Source of the DNA: Neoceratodus forsteri
Taxonomy: Eukaryota; Chordata; Ceratodontiformes; Ceratodontidae
NCBI GenBank assembly: GCA_016271365.2
Contig: CM057449.1
Span: 1,559,568,501 to 1,559,632,500, forward strand
Length of the DNA stretch: 64,000 nt
Direction: 5' to 3'
Below the pieces are notes generated by a model. The model ran no database searches. It worked only from the letters and a program-made list of their open reading frames with translations, and was not told where the DNA came from. Of this stretch, positions 55,104-64,000 are shown in pieces (within the stretch, counting starts at the first letter, position 1; each line of letters starts with the position of its first letter). The position numbers were made by a program, and so were the translations under genes.

Positions 55104-56732
55104 AAGCAATAAGGCTCTCCATGGTGTGGGTAATTGAGGGATTTACCCACCTTTTGTATGGTAAAAGTTACTGGGCTAGTAGGCTTGTACGCACCATGTG
55201 ATGCAGGAGTAAGTCCCATGGTCAATGAGATGGCTGGCCTTTTAGCAGCACTATATAATACGTCTATAAATAATGGCACTGCATTAAAGGAATGGAGGTG
55301 TGCAAATGTTGTGCCAGTACACAAGAGCGGTAGTAAACAACTTCTTGGGAACTATAGGCCCATTAGCTTGACCTCTGTGATGGGCAAAATGATCGAGAGA
55401 ATAATTCAAACAAGAATGAATGCTCAGATACATAGAACTGCAGTATGTGATATTACACAACATGGATTTACGCCTGGTAGATCGTGTTTAACCAATCTAG
55501 TCAGTTTTTTTGAGCCAGTTAGTGCAGCTCTTGATGAGGGATGTTGTTTTTTTAGATTATGCTAAAGTGTTTGACACAGTATCACAAAAAATCTTACTGG
55601 AAATTCTGTGTAAATTCAAATTTCACAGCAATATCGTCACGTGGATTTGCTCATGGTCGGACGATAGGGTACAACGTGTAGTAGTACTTGGACACAGATG
55701 AAGCTGGGGTTCCGTGACAAGTGGAGTTCCACAGGGTTCGGTCTTGGGACCTTTGTTGTTTAATATACTTGTATCAATAATGAGTGTAAGTGACTGTGTC
55801 TGGATGGGGAAGTATGCGGATGACTGTAAAATCGCCTGTATAGTTAACAGTCCAGAATCAGTCACTAAATTTCAGGAATGCTTGAATAGTATAGGTGTCT
55901 GGGCAGATGAGAATAAAATGACATTTAATGAGCAAAAATGAAAGGTGATGCATTTTGGAAATAACAACAGGGAGGCAAATTATGCTATTAAAAACAAAAT
56001 AATTCAGTCACCCTTAGAGGAAAGAGATGTGGGTGTAACCATTATCAATGATCTGAAATGTGATGTTCATGCAAAAAAAAAAACAGTTAAAAAATGTTAT
56101 TCCATTTTGGGATGTATACAAAGGCACATAAAAAGTAGGAGGGCTGAGGTCCTGATGCTTTTGTATACAAGTCTCGTCAGGCCTCACATGGAGTATTGTG
56201 CTCCATTTTGTGCTCCTAATACTGTGGGTGCTCTAAGTATGGTGGAGAAGGTACAACGAAGAGCCACTAAAAGAGTGAAACATCTAAATTATCTCCCATA
56301 TGAGGATAGGCTTAAGTCCTTGAACCTATACTCCCATGAGTATAGGTTATTAAGAGGTGATCTTATTCATATATTCAATGGATTACACAATAGTGATACA
56401 CTTGATATTATATGCTTGGAAAAACAGGATTTTGAAAATAATACAAGATCACACAAAGATAAAATTAAATGCCTGGTTAATAAGACCCAACGAAGACAGA
56501 GATTTTTTACACAGCGGGCACCACCAAAATGGCATTCATTACCAAAATATGTCGTTATTAGTGATACTATGCAAAGATTTAAAATCCTCTGAATGACCAT
56601 AAGAAGGAAATAAAATATAAATACCACCATTAATTTATGGTGGCAAGTTCACTATGGGCCCTGACCTTATGGACTTGTATGATAACTATGAAACTATGAA
56701 ACCCACCAATCCTGTAGTGCCTCATCGCTTAA
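55104..56732. repeat. Palindromic module B, copy B6, split by a LINE
   Basis: The left part (55,104-55,151) begins AAGCAATAAGGCTCTCC. The right part (56,708-56,732) reads back as TTAAGCGATGAGGCACTAC. With the LINE and one copy of ACCCACC set aside, the inner stem GGTGTGGGTAA / TTACCCACC closes around a 9-nt loop. The module was in place before the LINE arrived. Confidence 0.7.
55152..56700 (+). pseudogene. CR1-group LINE, 5'-truncated RT to 3' end
   Basis: RT motifs run in order through several frames: 'NYRPISLTSVMGKMIERII', 'QHGFTPGRSCLTNLV', a '..DYAKVFDTVS' block, 'GVPQGSVLGPLLFNI', 'GKYADDCKIA' (the active site is intact), 'MHFGN', then 'LVRPHMEYCAPFC', 'VQRRATKRVKHLNYLPYE' and 'RFFTQRAPPKWHSLP'. 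Frameshifts lie near 55,550, 55,700 and 55,940. It ends in the short tail 'ctatgaaactatgaa' and is flanked by 7-bp duplications ACCCACC (55,145-55,151 and 56,701-56,707). It is one of the younger LINEs here, truncated just before the RT. Confidence 0.85.
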
Positions 56733-56789
56733 CTGTCTGCCATTGTCCTCTGCACTAAAGACAGCTCCTTAAACATTCATGTTTCAGGG

Positions 56790-57000
56790 CGAACCAGAGG
56801 GCCACAGGAAGTACATCACACTCCAATGACCTGGGTTTTGAAGCAGACTAGGGCACTTATTGCCAGGGGCCAAGGCTGAGAGTAGCGCTGCCACTCTGAG
56901 ATGGTTGGCACCCCAGCCAACAGGACTGGGAACCAGTCTGAATACTAAAGGGAACAGACAGGGTGTAGTGTACACAGATGTTTGAGCTGGTGAGTGCAAA
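56790..57000 (+). mobile_element. tRNA-headed SINE fragment, diverged
   Basis: 'gacctgggttttgaagc' (B box) and GC-rich body pieces match the 13.7-kb copy. The head is weak. Confidence 0.35.
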
Positions 57001-57940
57001 CATAACTAGAGGGAAGGCCCTCAAATTGTGGGTGTGGGAACAGAATTACGGAAAACATCAGAAAGCATTACTTTACAAAGTGGGGAGGCAGTACTGCTTT
57101 GAGTTTCAATACAGGATTTGACAGAACGATTCCTGAGGGAGAATACCACTAAGGGTTACACAGCTTGAGTAGGGATATCATTCCAGTTGTTAATCTTAGA
57201 TATGTGTCCAATCTCAGGTTGAGTATAGTCACTGCTGTTTGCAGGAGTAGACAAGATAACTCTAAGTAACTTCCATCATCACAACTATGTTACTATGTTA
57301 CAGCCCTGCACTGTAGCAGATCAGGGAGCTTGTTCCCTCATGAGGGGTAGGCATGTGCTGCTGATGCTACTGTGTGTGACTCTGTTAGAAACTGTGCAAG
57401 ACATCAGGCAGGAGGGTGGGAGCTCCCAAACAGGAAAAAGCCTGCCCCAATCAAAGGACTGAAACACAAGAAGTTTATTCTGTAACTCCATAGTTCATTC
57501 CAACATGGCTTCTTCTTCACTCCCCTTTTTCAGTACTACTGCACCCTCTGGTGGCAGACAGCAATATTACAATAGCCAGGCCCACTTACACCTTTTTCTG
57601 GGTGGAGGGCAGGAGGCACCATGCTATTTAATTTCTAACTTTAGATACAAAGTCCCCCAGTCAGAAATTTAACAGACACAGGCTCTTCAACCTTGTTGAG
57701 CCCACAATGCAGGGATAGTCTGGTCCCAAACTGTGATGAGCTTAAGGTTTGGGCCAATCATTACTAACCTGATATCCTCTGATTTTCAGCAACATGGCTT
57801 AGGCTGGGTATACCTGATTATCTGTGTGTGCTACCTGCATGTAACTGCATTAGGTGTGATAGGACAGTGCCCAAGACAGGGGTGACACCACGGTACATTT
57901 CAGGACCAATCTTAATGTCACAGTCATTAATTGTGCTAAT
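57001..57940. other. No gene recognised
   Basis: Includes a short CR1-like end at 57,240-57,300 ('aactatgttactatgttac'). The rest is unassigned. Confidence 0.35.
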
Positions 57941-57949
57941 ACTTTTGGA

Positions 57950-59248
57950 CCCCATATGGGAATCTGCCATGTTGTTCTCGTGTTAGATAATGCTAAGAAG
58001 CTGCATCTATTTTGCATCTACAGTATATCCCTTCTGCAGCTGGTTTAAATGCACTTTCCTCCATAATTGACTCGGTGGGCCCTCTAGTGAAGAACAAGGA
58101 ATTTATTGTCCTTCGGGGCTTCAATATAAATTGGCTTAGCTGTGAAAGTAATAATGTTGAACTATGCCTTACTAAACTTAATCTTACCCAGTTTATACTG
58201 TATGTAAACCTACCAGACTCTCAAATAATGGGAACATTGCCACTCTCATAGACTGGATTCTCACCCATACAGTGGACAGAGTTACCTGTTCTGGTGTGCC
58301 TCCTGACACCATTAGTGATCCTTCCCTATATTCTGTGTGTGCGGAGGGCTAATTTCCCATGGCCTTACCATGGTTGATACAATTTTGAGACTTTTCTAAA
58401 TCTGGCCCCACCCTTTTCAGGGATGAAATCTCATCTTTGACTGGTCTCATCTTTGGGCCACCAGTAATGTCAATCATGCTTTCTCTGACTTTAACTCTGT
58501 CTTTATTGGTCTTCAACATGATTTTGTTCCTATTACAATGAAGAGAGTTTATGGCCCATTGATTAAGTGGTTAAATAGCACCCTCTTAGCAATAATCAAA
58601 GACAAAGACAAATGTTGGGCACAGTTTAAAGCCTCTTGGGCTACCTCAGACTGGGGATGGAATAGGAAGTTCACAGCTGACTGTAAAAGGGCAATTCAGT
58701 ATAATAAAAGCGTTATTTGCACAAATCTCCTTGGTCCCTTGGCTGGAAACCCACATGACTTCTGGAAATGCATTTAGCAATCCCTGGATCTTAATGGCAA
58801 TTTATCACCATTGACACGGCCATCAATAGTGTCAACTGTAATAATCCGACCACCATTGCTAATGCCTTTAACCACCACATTGGTGATCTATCTGCATATG
58901 CAGGGTCCTTCCCCACCACCACTACTACTACAGTCCTCAATACAAATGGGCCATGTATTGCCCAGTGACTGACCAATGTATCCCTATTCTACTTCAAAGT
59001 AGCTAAGGTGTCTGAAGTCTGTAACTTACTCAAACAGATCCCTGAATCCAAATCAGCCAACTTGCATGGGGCTGAACTCATCCACTTAGTGGCAAAGGAA
59101 ATTGCTCCCACAAGTACCAGAATTATTAACCTGTCTCTGATGTCAGGAATAGTATCAGACACTTAGAAATGTCCCATATTGTTCTTTATTTTTAAATGAG
59201 ATCCCAAAGCCATTAACAATATTAGGCCTACTGAAATGTTACCTGTGC
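57950..59248 (+). pseudogene. L2-type LINE, endonuclease and N-terminal part
   Basis: A frame at 58,012-58,251 holds the endonuclease end: 'FIVLRGFNINWLS', where L2 has GDFNI.W (D lost here). A later frame, 58,538-58,777, has 'FKASWATSDW' and 'CKRAIQYNKS' (the L2 linker 'R....A...K..YY'). Many stops and shifts interrupt it. It continues, with insertions, to 62,455. Confidence 0.7.
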
Positions 59249-59530
59249 TTTTATTTATTTATTTATTTAGCTTTTGTTTACCAGGTAAGCATGATAGACA
59301 GTCAAGTGCCTATTTTCAGGTGCGACCCGGGAGAATTACATAGATGCAGGCAATAACAATACAGAGGCATGATTACAGCAAAACAACAATACAAGATTGA
59401 GGTAGCAAGAAAACTTAAGGTGCAGAACCATACAATTATTAAGCTGCAACAACTCACAGCTCAGCAATTGGCCCTGAGAATTGCCATGCCACAGTGTGTG
59501 ACAACAGGACACATGCCTATGTAGGCTAAG
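59249..59530 (-). mobile_element. Antisense L2/SINE tail insertion
   Basis: + strand 'tttatttatttatttagc', 'tttgtttaccaggtaagc', 'caggtgcgacccgggag'. It interrupts the L2 in sense orientation. Confidence 0.6.
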
Positions 59531-59980
59531 GATTACTTATTATATCTGAAAGGAAATCAGACCCATATTCCTGTCTAGAAGAATTCCACCCTTCTAAAGG
59601 TATTGCAGGGCTCACCAACCAACCAAAGAAATCTCCACATCGATGGACTCTATCCTTGGTGATGTGAAGGGAGGATAATATGGTGGCTTAATATGGTGCT
59701 TGAAAAACTGGTCTCCACCCAACTTGCAGACTTGCTCAAACAAATGTAATCTCCTGTCCCCTTATCAGCATGGCTTTCAGAGTGTCCTCTGCACTACAAC
59801 CACCCTGCTCGGTCTTACAAATAATATTGTCACTGCAATGGACAGGGGTGACCTTACTGGTGTTGTTTTTATCCATCTCACTAAAAGTTTTGAGCTTGTT
59901 AACCACTCCCTGCTCTGTGTTAAGCTCAGCAACCTTGTTATTTCTCCCACTGCTTTGAGAAATCATACCTGATGATCTCA
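59531..59980 (+). pseudogene. L2-type LINE RT, N-terminal motifs
   Basis: Frames give 'LSPYQHGFQSVLCTTTTLL' (Q.GFR..HST..AL in L2), then 'GVVFIHLTKSFELVNHSLL' (VFLDLSKAFD.V.H..LL; both catalytic-side D and A residues are changed), then a 'LSNLVISPTALRN' helix. Dead RT. Confidence 0.7.
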
Positions 59981-59984
59981 AGGT

Positions 59985-60466
59985 GGTAAGGCAGTGGGTA
60001 GGGCCAGTGGGATGCTGGGGTGCATAGGGAGGGGTATCTCAAGCAGAAGGATGGAGGTAGTGTTGCCACTGTATAGATCACTGGTGAGACGCCACCTGGA
60101 GTACTGTGTCTAGTTCTGGAGACCAAATCTCAGGAAGGACGTAGACAAAACAGAGCAGTCCAGAGGAGGGCAACTGAAATGATGCAGGGTCTGCATCAGA
60201 AGCTTTACCAGGACAGACTGAAAGACCTCAATATATACACGCTGGAAGAGAGAAGAGTGAGGGGGGATATAATAGAGACCTATAAATCCCTCACGGAGTA
60301 AATAAGGTAAAGAAGGGCAGTATTTTTCAGAGCAAAAGATGCACGAGGACAAGAAGATATTTAATGAAGCTGGAAGGGTAGGGTCTGGAGTGACAATACA
60401 GGCAGGGGGAAAAATGGGCATACTGAGTGGGCCAAGCAGGCCTTATTTGCTGTTGTGTTTCTCTCA
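59985..60466 (+). mobile_element. CR1-type 3' insertion within the L2
   Basis: 'LYRSLVRRHLEYC'-like coding is seen in broken frames, then 'gagaagagtgaggggggat' and the 3' phrase 'gagtgggccaagcaggcc' near the end. The L2 frame resumes after it at 'ctcacttggtttaacaatta' (the L2 'L.WF.NYL' block). Confidence 0.65.
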
Positions 60467-61504
60467 CTTGGTTTAACAATTACTTGTGTAATAGGAACCA
60501 GAGAGTTAAGTTTGGGTCCTCCTTCTCTGTCCCACCCACTAACACTGTTGGAGTCCCGCAAGGGTCAACCCTAAGACTTCTCCTCCTTTTCCCATTACAT
60601 ATCAGTGACATCCACCATTGTCTGACCCATCGTTCACCATTCCTTTATGCAGATGACTTTGTTCTCTTTTCAAGTTCCAACAAGTGAGTATCCATAGCCA
60701 TCTTTCCTTCTGACCACCAGGCAGTCCAAAACTAGCTTGTTCATGACAAATTACTTCTGAATACCACTAAAACTCAAGCAATACTCTGTGGTACACCGCC
60801 CAAATTAAAAAGCTGTCCCTCCCCTCTCTCACTCTGCTGTAGTGATGGAACCATCCCTGCCTTGGTACCGTTGTTCAGTTACCTTGGAGTGACATTGGGA
60901 CCATCCCATGACTTTTCCCCGCACGTAGGAGGCATTTACAAAACTATTAATAGCTAAACTGAATTGTCTTATAAGGTCAGTCATAATCTCACTCCTAAGG
61001 CCAAGCTTGTCATTACCCATAGATTCCTTCTCTCTAAAACCATGTATGGGGTACAGGTGTACTCAACTACCGCCAAGGCCACTCTAAGGAAATGGGGTTG
61101 ACCTTTACTAATATATGTCCTTTTTCCCTGGTTACAAATCAACATGTGCATCACTACACTCTGTACTCCAGACTCAGTTGACCCCCCCCCCCAGTCTCTT
61201 CAGAATCTCATCTTGGGTCGTGTCATTTTCAGTGTCACTCACAACCAGTTACTCATGTCCTTTGCCTCACTTCTCCTGCCATCTCACAGCACTTACCCCT
61301 TAAGATACACTGATCAGGCCCTCCTCTCCAGCCCCAAAATGAGAACTAATTTAAAGAGCACTGTGTTCTCAAGTTTTGCCCCAAGGCTATGGAACACCAT
61401 TCTCCTACAGTTACAAGACTGCAAACTGTCCAGTGTTTCTGCCATGGCTACCGTAGGCACTTACTTAATGTCTTCACCTGTTCCTACCACTAGCTGGGCC
61501 TCTC
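60467..61504 (+). pseudogene. L2-type LINE RT, active site to C-terminus
   Basis: The frame at 60,427-60,687 reads 'GVPQGSTLRLLLLFPLHIS' and 'FLYADDFVLFSSSN', an intact YADD box. Later frames show 'YLGVTLGPSHDFSPHV', a 'TLCTPDSVDPPPQSLQNLIL' C-terminal part and 'TNLKSTVFSSFAPRLWNTI', the L2 '..FS..AP.LWN.LP' block. It is interrupted at 61,505 by an antisense LINE. Confidence 0.75.
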
Positions 61505-62155
61505 TGTTTTATTTATTTAATTTATTTATTTAACTTTGTTGACCAGGTGAGTGCACTGGCAGCAAGAGCCTTTTTCAGGCATGACCCAGGTGCAGCAGCA
61601 CAGGCAATAGAGGAAATACAATATGTCAACTAGAGGATACATGAACAGAAACAGTGGTGTAGTAGTATACATAAATTCAATAGAGATTACAATAAGTTTG
61701 AAAAGGGGATGGCCAATTGGAATTTATCATGGAGTTACATACACTGGATTGAAATGTTGCATGTGAGGTTGCTGTCACTAGAGAGAGCAAGAGAGGAAGG
61801 GGAGAGAGAGGACAGGTAAAAAGATAAAAGTCACCTGACAGAGAAAGAGAAAGAGGGGAAGAGGAACAAGGAAAACAGGTGGGGGAAATACATGCATAGC
61901 TTGTTAGAGTAGGTAGGTGTGTGGGATAGGGGGTTAGTGGAAGCAGTTACAGGCTTGAGATGAAGAATAATGTGCTTTTAAGAGCTTAGTAAAGGCTAAC
62001 AGAGTGGAGTTTTTGACAGAAGGTGGTAAGGAGTTCCAAGTTAAGGAAGCTCGGTAGCTAAAGGAGCGTTGTCCCATGTTGGTACGAAATATAGGGACTA
62101 CGAGATTGTTATTGGAGGCAGAGCAAGACGAGAGGAGATTCAGGAACAAGATTTG
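61505..62155 (-). mobile_element. Antisense LINE 3' end (L2-like), inside the L2
   Basis: Minus-strand 62,149-61,934 encodes 'RTNMGQRSFSYRASLTWNSLPPSVKNSTLLAFTKLLKAH', given here as consecutive blocks RTNMGQRSFSYRA / LTWNSLPPSV / FTKLLKAH, the C-terminal signature of L2-like LINEs. A 3' UTR and the 'cctggtcaac' tail with (taaa)n follow at 61,509. Confidence 0.7.
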
Positions 62156-62455
62156 TTTACAAATCTTTAAGATTTGTTTTGAAAGTGTTTAGGGCTTCTT
62201 ACAGTATTAGACCTTGATTTTGTCTAATACCATAAACTTATTGTGTTTATTCATCTGCTATAGATGTCTTACTGTATTTTCCATCTAGCTGCTGCAACTT
62301 TGTTTTTTATGTGCTCTGTTGTACTTCTGTTATTGTCAATGTATTGCATTCTGTTTTCATTTTGACTATAACCTCCTGGTCTTGCCTGAAAACAGGCAAA
62401 CATTTGTCTAGTGCACTTAACCTGGTAATCAAAAACTAAAACTAAATAAATAAAT
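62156..62455 (+). mobile_element. L2 3' UTR and tail
   Basis: Ends 'gtcttgcctgaaaacaggca' ... 'cttaacctggtaatcaaaa' and '(ctaaataaat)n'. This matches the tails of the SINE copies and of the antisense LINE at 61.5 kb. Confidence 0.7.
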
Positions 62456-63545
62456 AATATCCCTCCCTTGTCCGATCTCAGTACCCAGTATAAATATATC
62501 ATATCTATCCCTGGTAGTTCAATGGTAACCCCTCCCTCACCCAATCCTGGAACACAGTAGAAATACTATGTGTATCCCTGGTATACTACTGGTACCTCCT
62601 TCCTTATCCAATCCCTGAACCCAGTATAAATATCATGTCTATCCCTGGTAGTCTAGTGGTACCCCCTTCCTCACCCAATCTCTGTTCTCAGTATAAATGC
62701 AATGTCTGTCCCTGGATGTCTAGTGGTACCCCCTTCCTCACCTAATCCCCATACCCAGTATAACTAGCATGTCTATCCACTGTAGCCTAGTGATTCTCCC
62801 CTTCCCTTTACCCAGTCCCATACCCATTATAAATATCATGTCTATCCCTGGAAGTCTGATGGTATGCCACTCCCTCACTGGATCCCCATACCCAGTATAA
62901 ATATAATGTTTATCCATGGTAGCCTAGTAGTAACCCCCCCAAATATAATGTCTAGAGGAAGTTTAGTGGTACCCTCTTCCTCACCCGATCCCCGTACCCA
63001 GTATAAATATTATGTCTTTCCCTTGTAGTCTAGTGGTACCCCCTTCCTCACCCAGTCCCTGAACCCAGTATTAATATCATGTCTATCCCTGGTAGTCTAA
63101 TGGTACCCCCTTCCTCACCCAGTCCCTGAACCCAATATAAATATCATGTCTATCCCTGGTAGTCTAATGGCGCCCCCCCCTCACCCAGTCCCAGAACCCA
63201 GTATTAATATCATGTCTATAGCTGGTAGACCAGTGGTAGCCCCTCCTTCACCTGATCCCTGTACTTAGTATAACTATAATGTCTACCCTTGGATGTATAG
63301 TGGTACTCTGCCCCCCTCCCTCACTGGATCCCTTTACCCAGTATAAATATCAAGTCTATTACTGGTACTCTAGTGGTACTCCTTTCTCAACCCATCTCTG
63401 TACCCAGTATAAATAGCATGTATATCCATGGTAGTCTAGTGGTACTTTCTCCCTCACCTATGCTCATACCAAGTATTAATATCATGTCTATCCCTGGCAG
63501 TCTAGTTGTACCCCCTCCCTCACCCAACCTTGTATCTAGCATACA
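62456..63545 (+). repeat. Minisatellite, 66-bp unit, about 16 copies
   Basis: Units begin at about 62,507, 62,574, 62,642, 62,708, 62,773, 62,844, 62,912, 63,018, 63,084, 63,151, 63,218, 63,284, 63,361, 63,424 and 63,490, with a degenerate one near 62,952. The best unit contains TCCCTGGTAGTCTAGTGGTA, then 'ccccttcctcacccaatcc', 'gaacccagtataaatatcat' and 'gtcta'. It is separated from the L2 tail by no gap. Some units have lost the tRNA-like part. Confidence 0.9.
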
Positions 63546-63625
63546 CAAAATCCCCCACCCCCACCCCATGTTCCCCACATAGCCCGGGCTGGTGACCAGT
63601 CCCATTCCTCCACTTACCTCCACAG

Positions 63626-63784
63626 ATGAATGCCATCTGTACTGCACATTTGGTATATTGGCATACACTAGTGTGCATCAATATGCAAGACTTGTGGGAT
63701 GCCATGTCAGACTCACTACCAGGTTTGCAGGGCAAATGGTGGCCAACGATGGGGAGGGTTGTGCCAGCTGCCATCCTTTGGCAG
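63626..63784 (+). other. Exon-like segment, unassigned
   Basis: An acceptor-like 'cctccacttacctccacag' ends at 63,625, followed by an open 159-bp (53-codon) stretch starting ATGAATGCC. It ends at a strong donor GGCAG|GTGAGT at 63,785. The length is a multiple of three. The protein ('MQDLWDAMSDSLPGLQG') is not one I can name. It could be the start of a host or element gene that leaves the window, or chance. Confidence 0.3.
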
Positions 63785-63809
63785 GTGAGTGGTGGGTGGG
63801 GGTGTCACT

Positions 63810-63965
63810 AGGCACCAAGGAATGTCTTTCTGTACACTGGGTATGGGGATCACATGAGGGGGAACTAGGCAACTAGGTATAGACATGATATTCATATTGG
63901 ATATCAGAATCGGATGAGGGAGAAGGTGCCACTAGACTACCACAAAAAACCTAACATACATTTTA
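63810..63965 (-). repeat. Inverted copies of the 66-bp minisatellite
   Basis: Read on the minus strand: 'ggtagtctagtggcacc', 'ctccctcatccgattctg', 'gaatatcatgtctata' and 'cccatacccagtgtac'. These match the unit at 62.5-63.5 kb in opposite orientation, about 280 bp away. Confidence 0.75.
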
Positions 63966-64000
63966 TGGCAATCGTCAGAGGAGGGGGGGAAATAAGTGCA

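Noticed and set aside
62642..62662. Functional tRNA-Glu gene
   Set aside because: Only the first 20 nt match. There is no anticodon arm, T arm with a B box in sense, or acceptor pairing.
62456..63545. Possible CRISPR array
   Set aside because: Regular 66-bp units without distinct conserved repeats and unique spacers. The whole unit repeats and the genome is a vertebrate.

Overview
This window is a non-genic or intronic stretch of a large, repeat-rich vertebrate genome. The repeat mix is CR1-, L2- and L1/Tx1-clade LINEs, MIR-like and tRNA-headed SINEs, hAT-type MITEs and a tRNA-Thr-primed endogenous retrovirus-like element. It suggests a caecilian or other amphibian, a lungfish or a similar lobe-finned lineage rather than a mammal or bird. 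That is inference, and no species is claimed. I found no convincing host protein-coding gene. Nearly every long reading frame belongs to a mobile element.

Layout. From 0 to 11 kb there are CR1 and L1 3' fragments, a palindrome at 2.1-2.4 kb, the first palindromic modules (called A and B below) and an antisense CR1 with its RT in pieces. From 11.8 to 13.4 kb lies an antisense ERV remnant with a tRNA-Thr-like primer site and a gag-like relic. From 13 to 22 kb there are SINEs, LINE scraps and a 600-bp palindrome centred at 20.16 kb. From 23.0 to 36.2 kb a decayed L1/Tx1-type LINE (three zinc knuckles, AP endonuclease, RT) is split by a younger LTR element at 27,390-34,560 that is flanked by the 4-bp duplication TACA. 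From 36.6 to 47 kb come a hairpin MITE, a hAT MITE, a CR1 endonuclease copy, a GC-rich block at 41.3-42.9 kb and more A/B modules. From 49 to 57 kb come a second hAT MITE, purine-rich low-complexity DNA, a 160-bp tandem repeat and a CR1-group LINE inserted into a B module. From 58 to 62.5 kb an L2 is interrupted by three insertions. The end holds a 66-bp minisatellite whose unit resembles the start of tRNA-Glu.

Two things stand out. First, the LTR element has 97%-like paired LTRs (estimated by eye) and a tRNA-Thr primer site, but no recognisable gag, pro, pol or env. Instead it carries one gene that appears to be spliced, with a CXXC/CXXC motif, an acidic middle and a basic/aromatic C-terminus. 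I do not recognise the protein. Second, a family of short palindromes (modules B and A) has conserved tips and, for most B copies, a related loop. The stems between them differ from copy to copy, yet each stem still pairs with itself. Both could be checked against a whole assembly.
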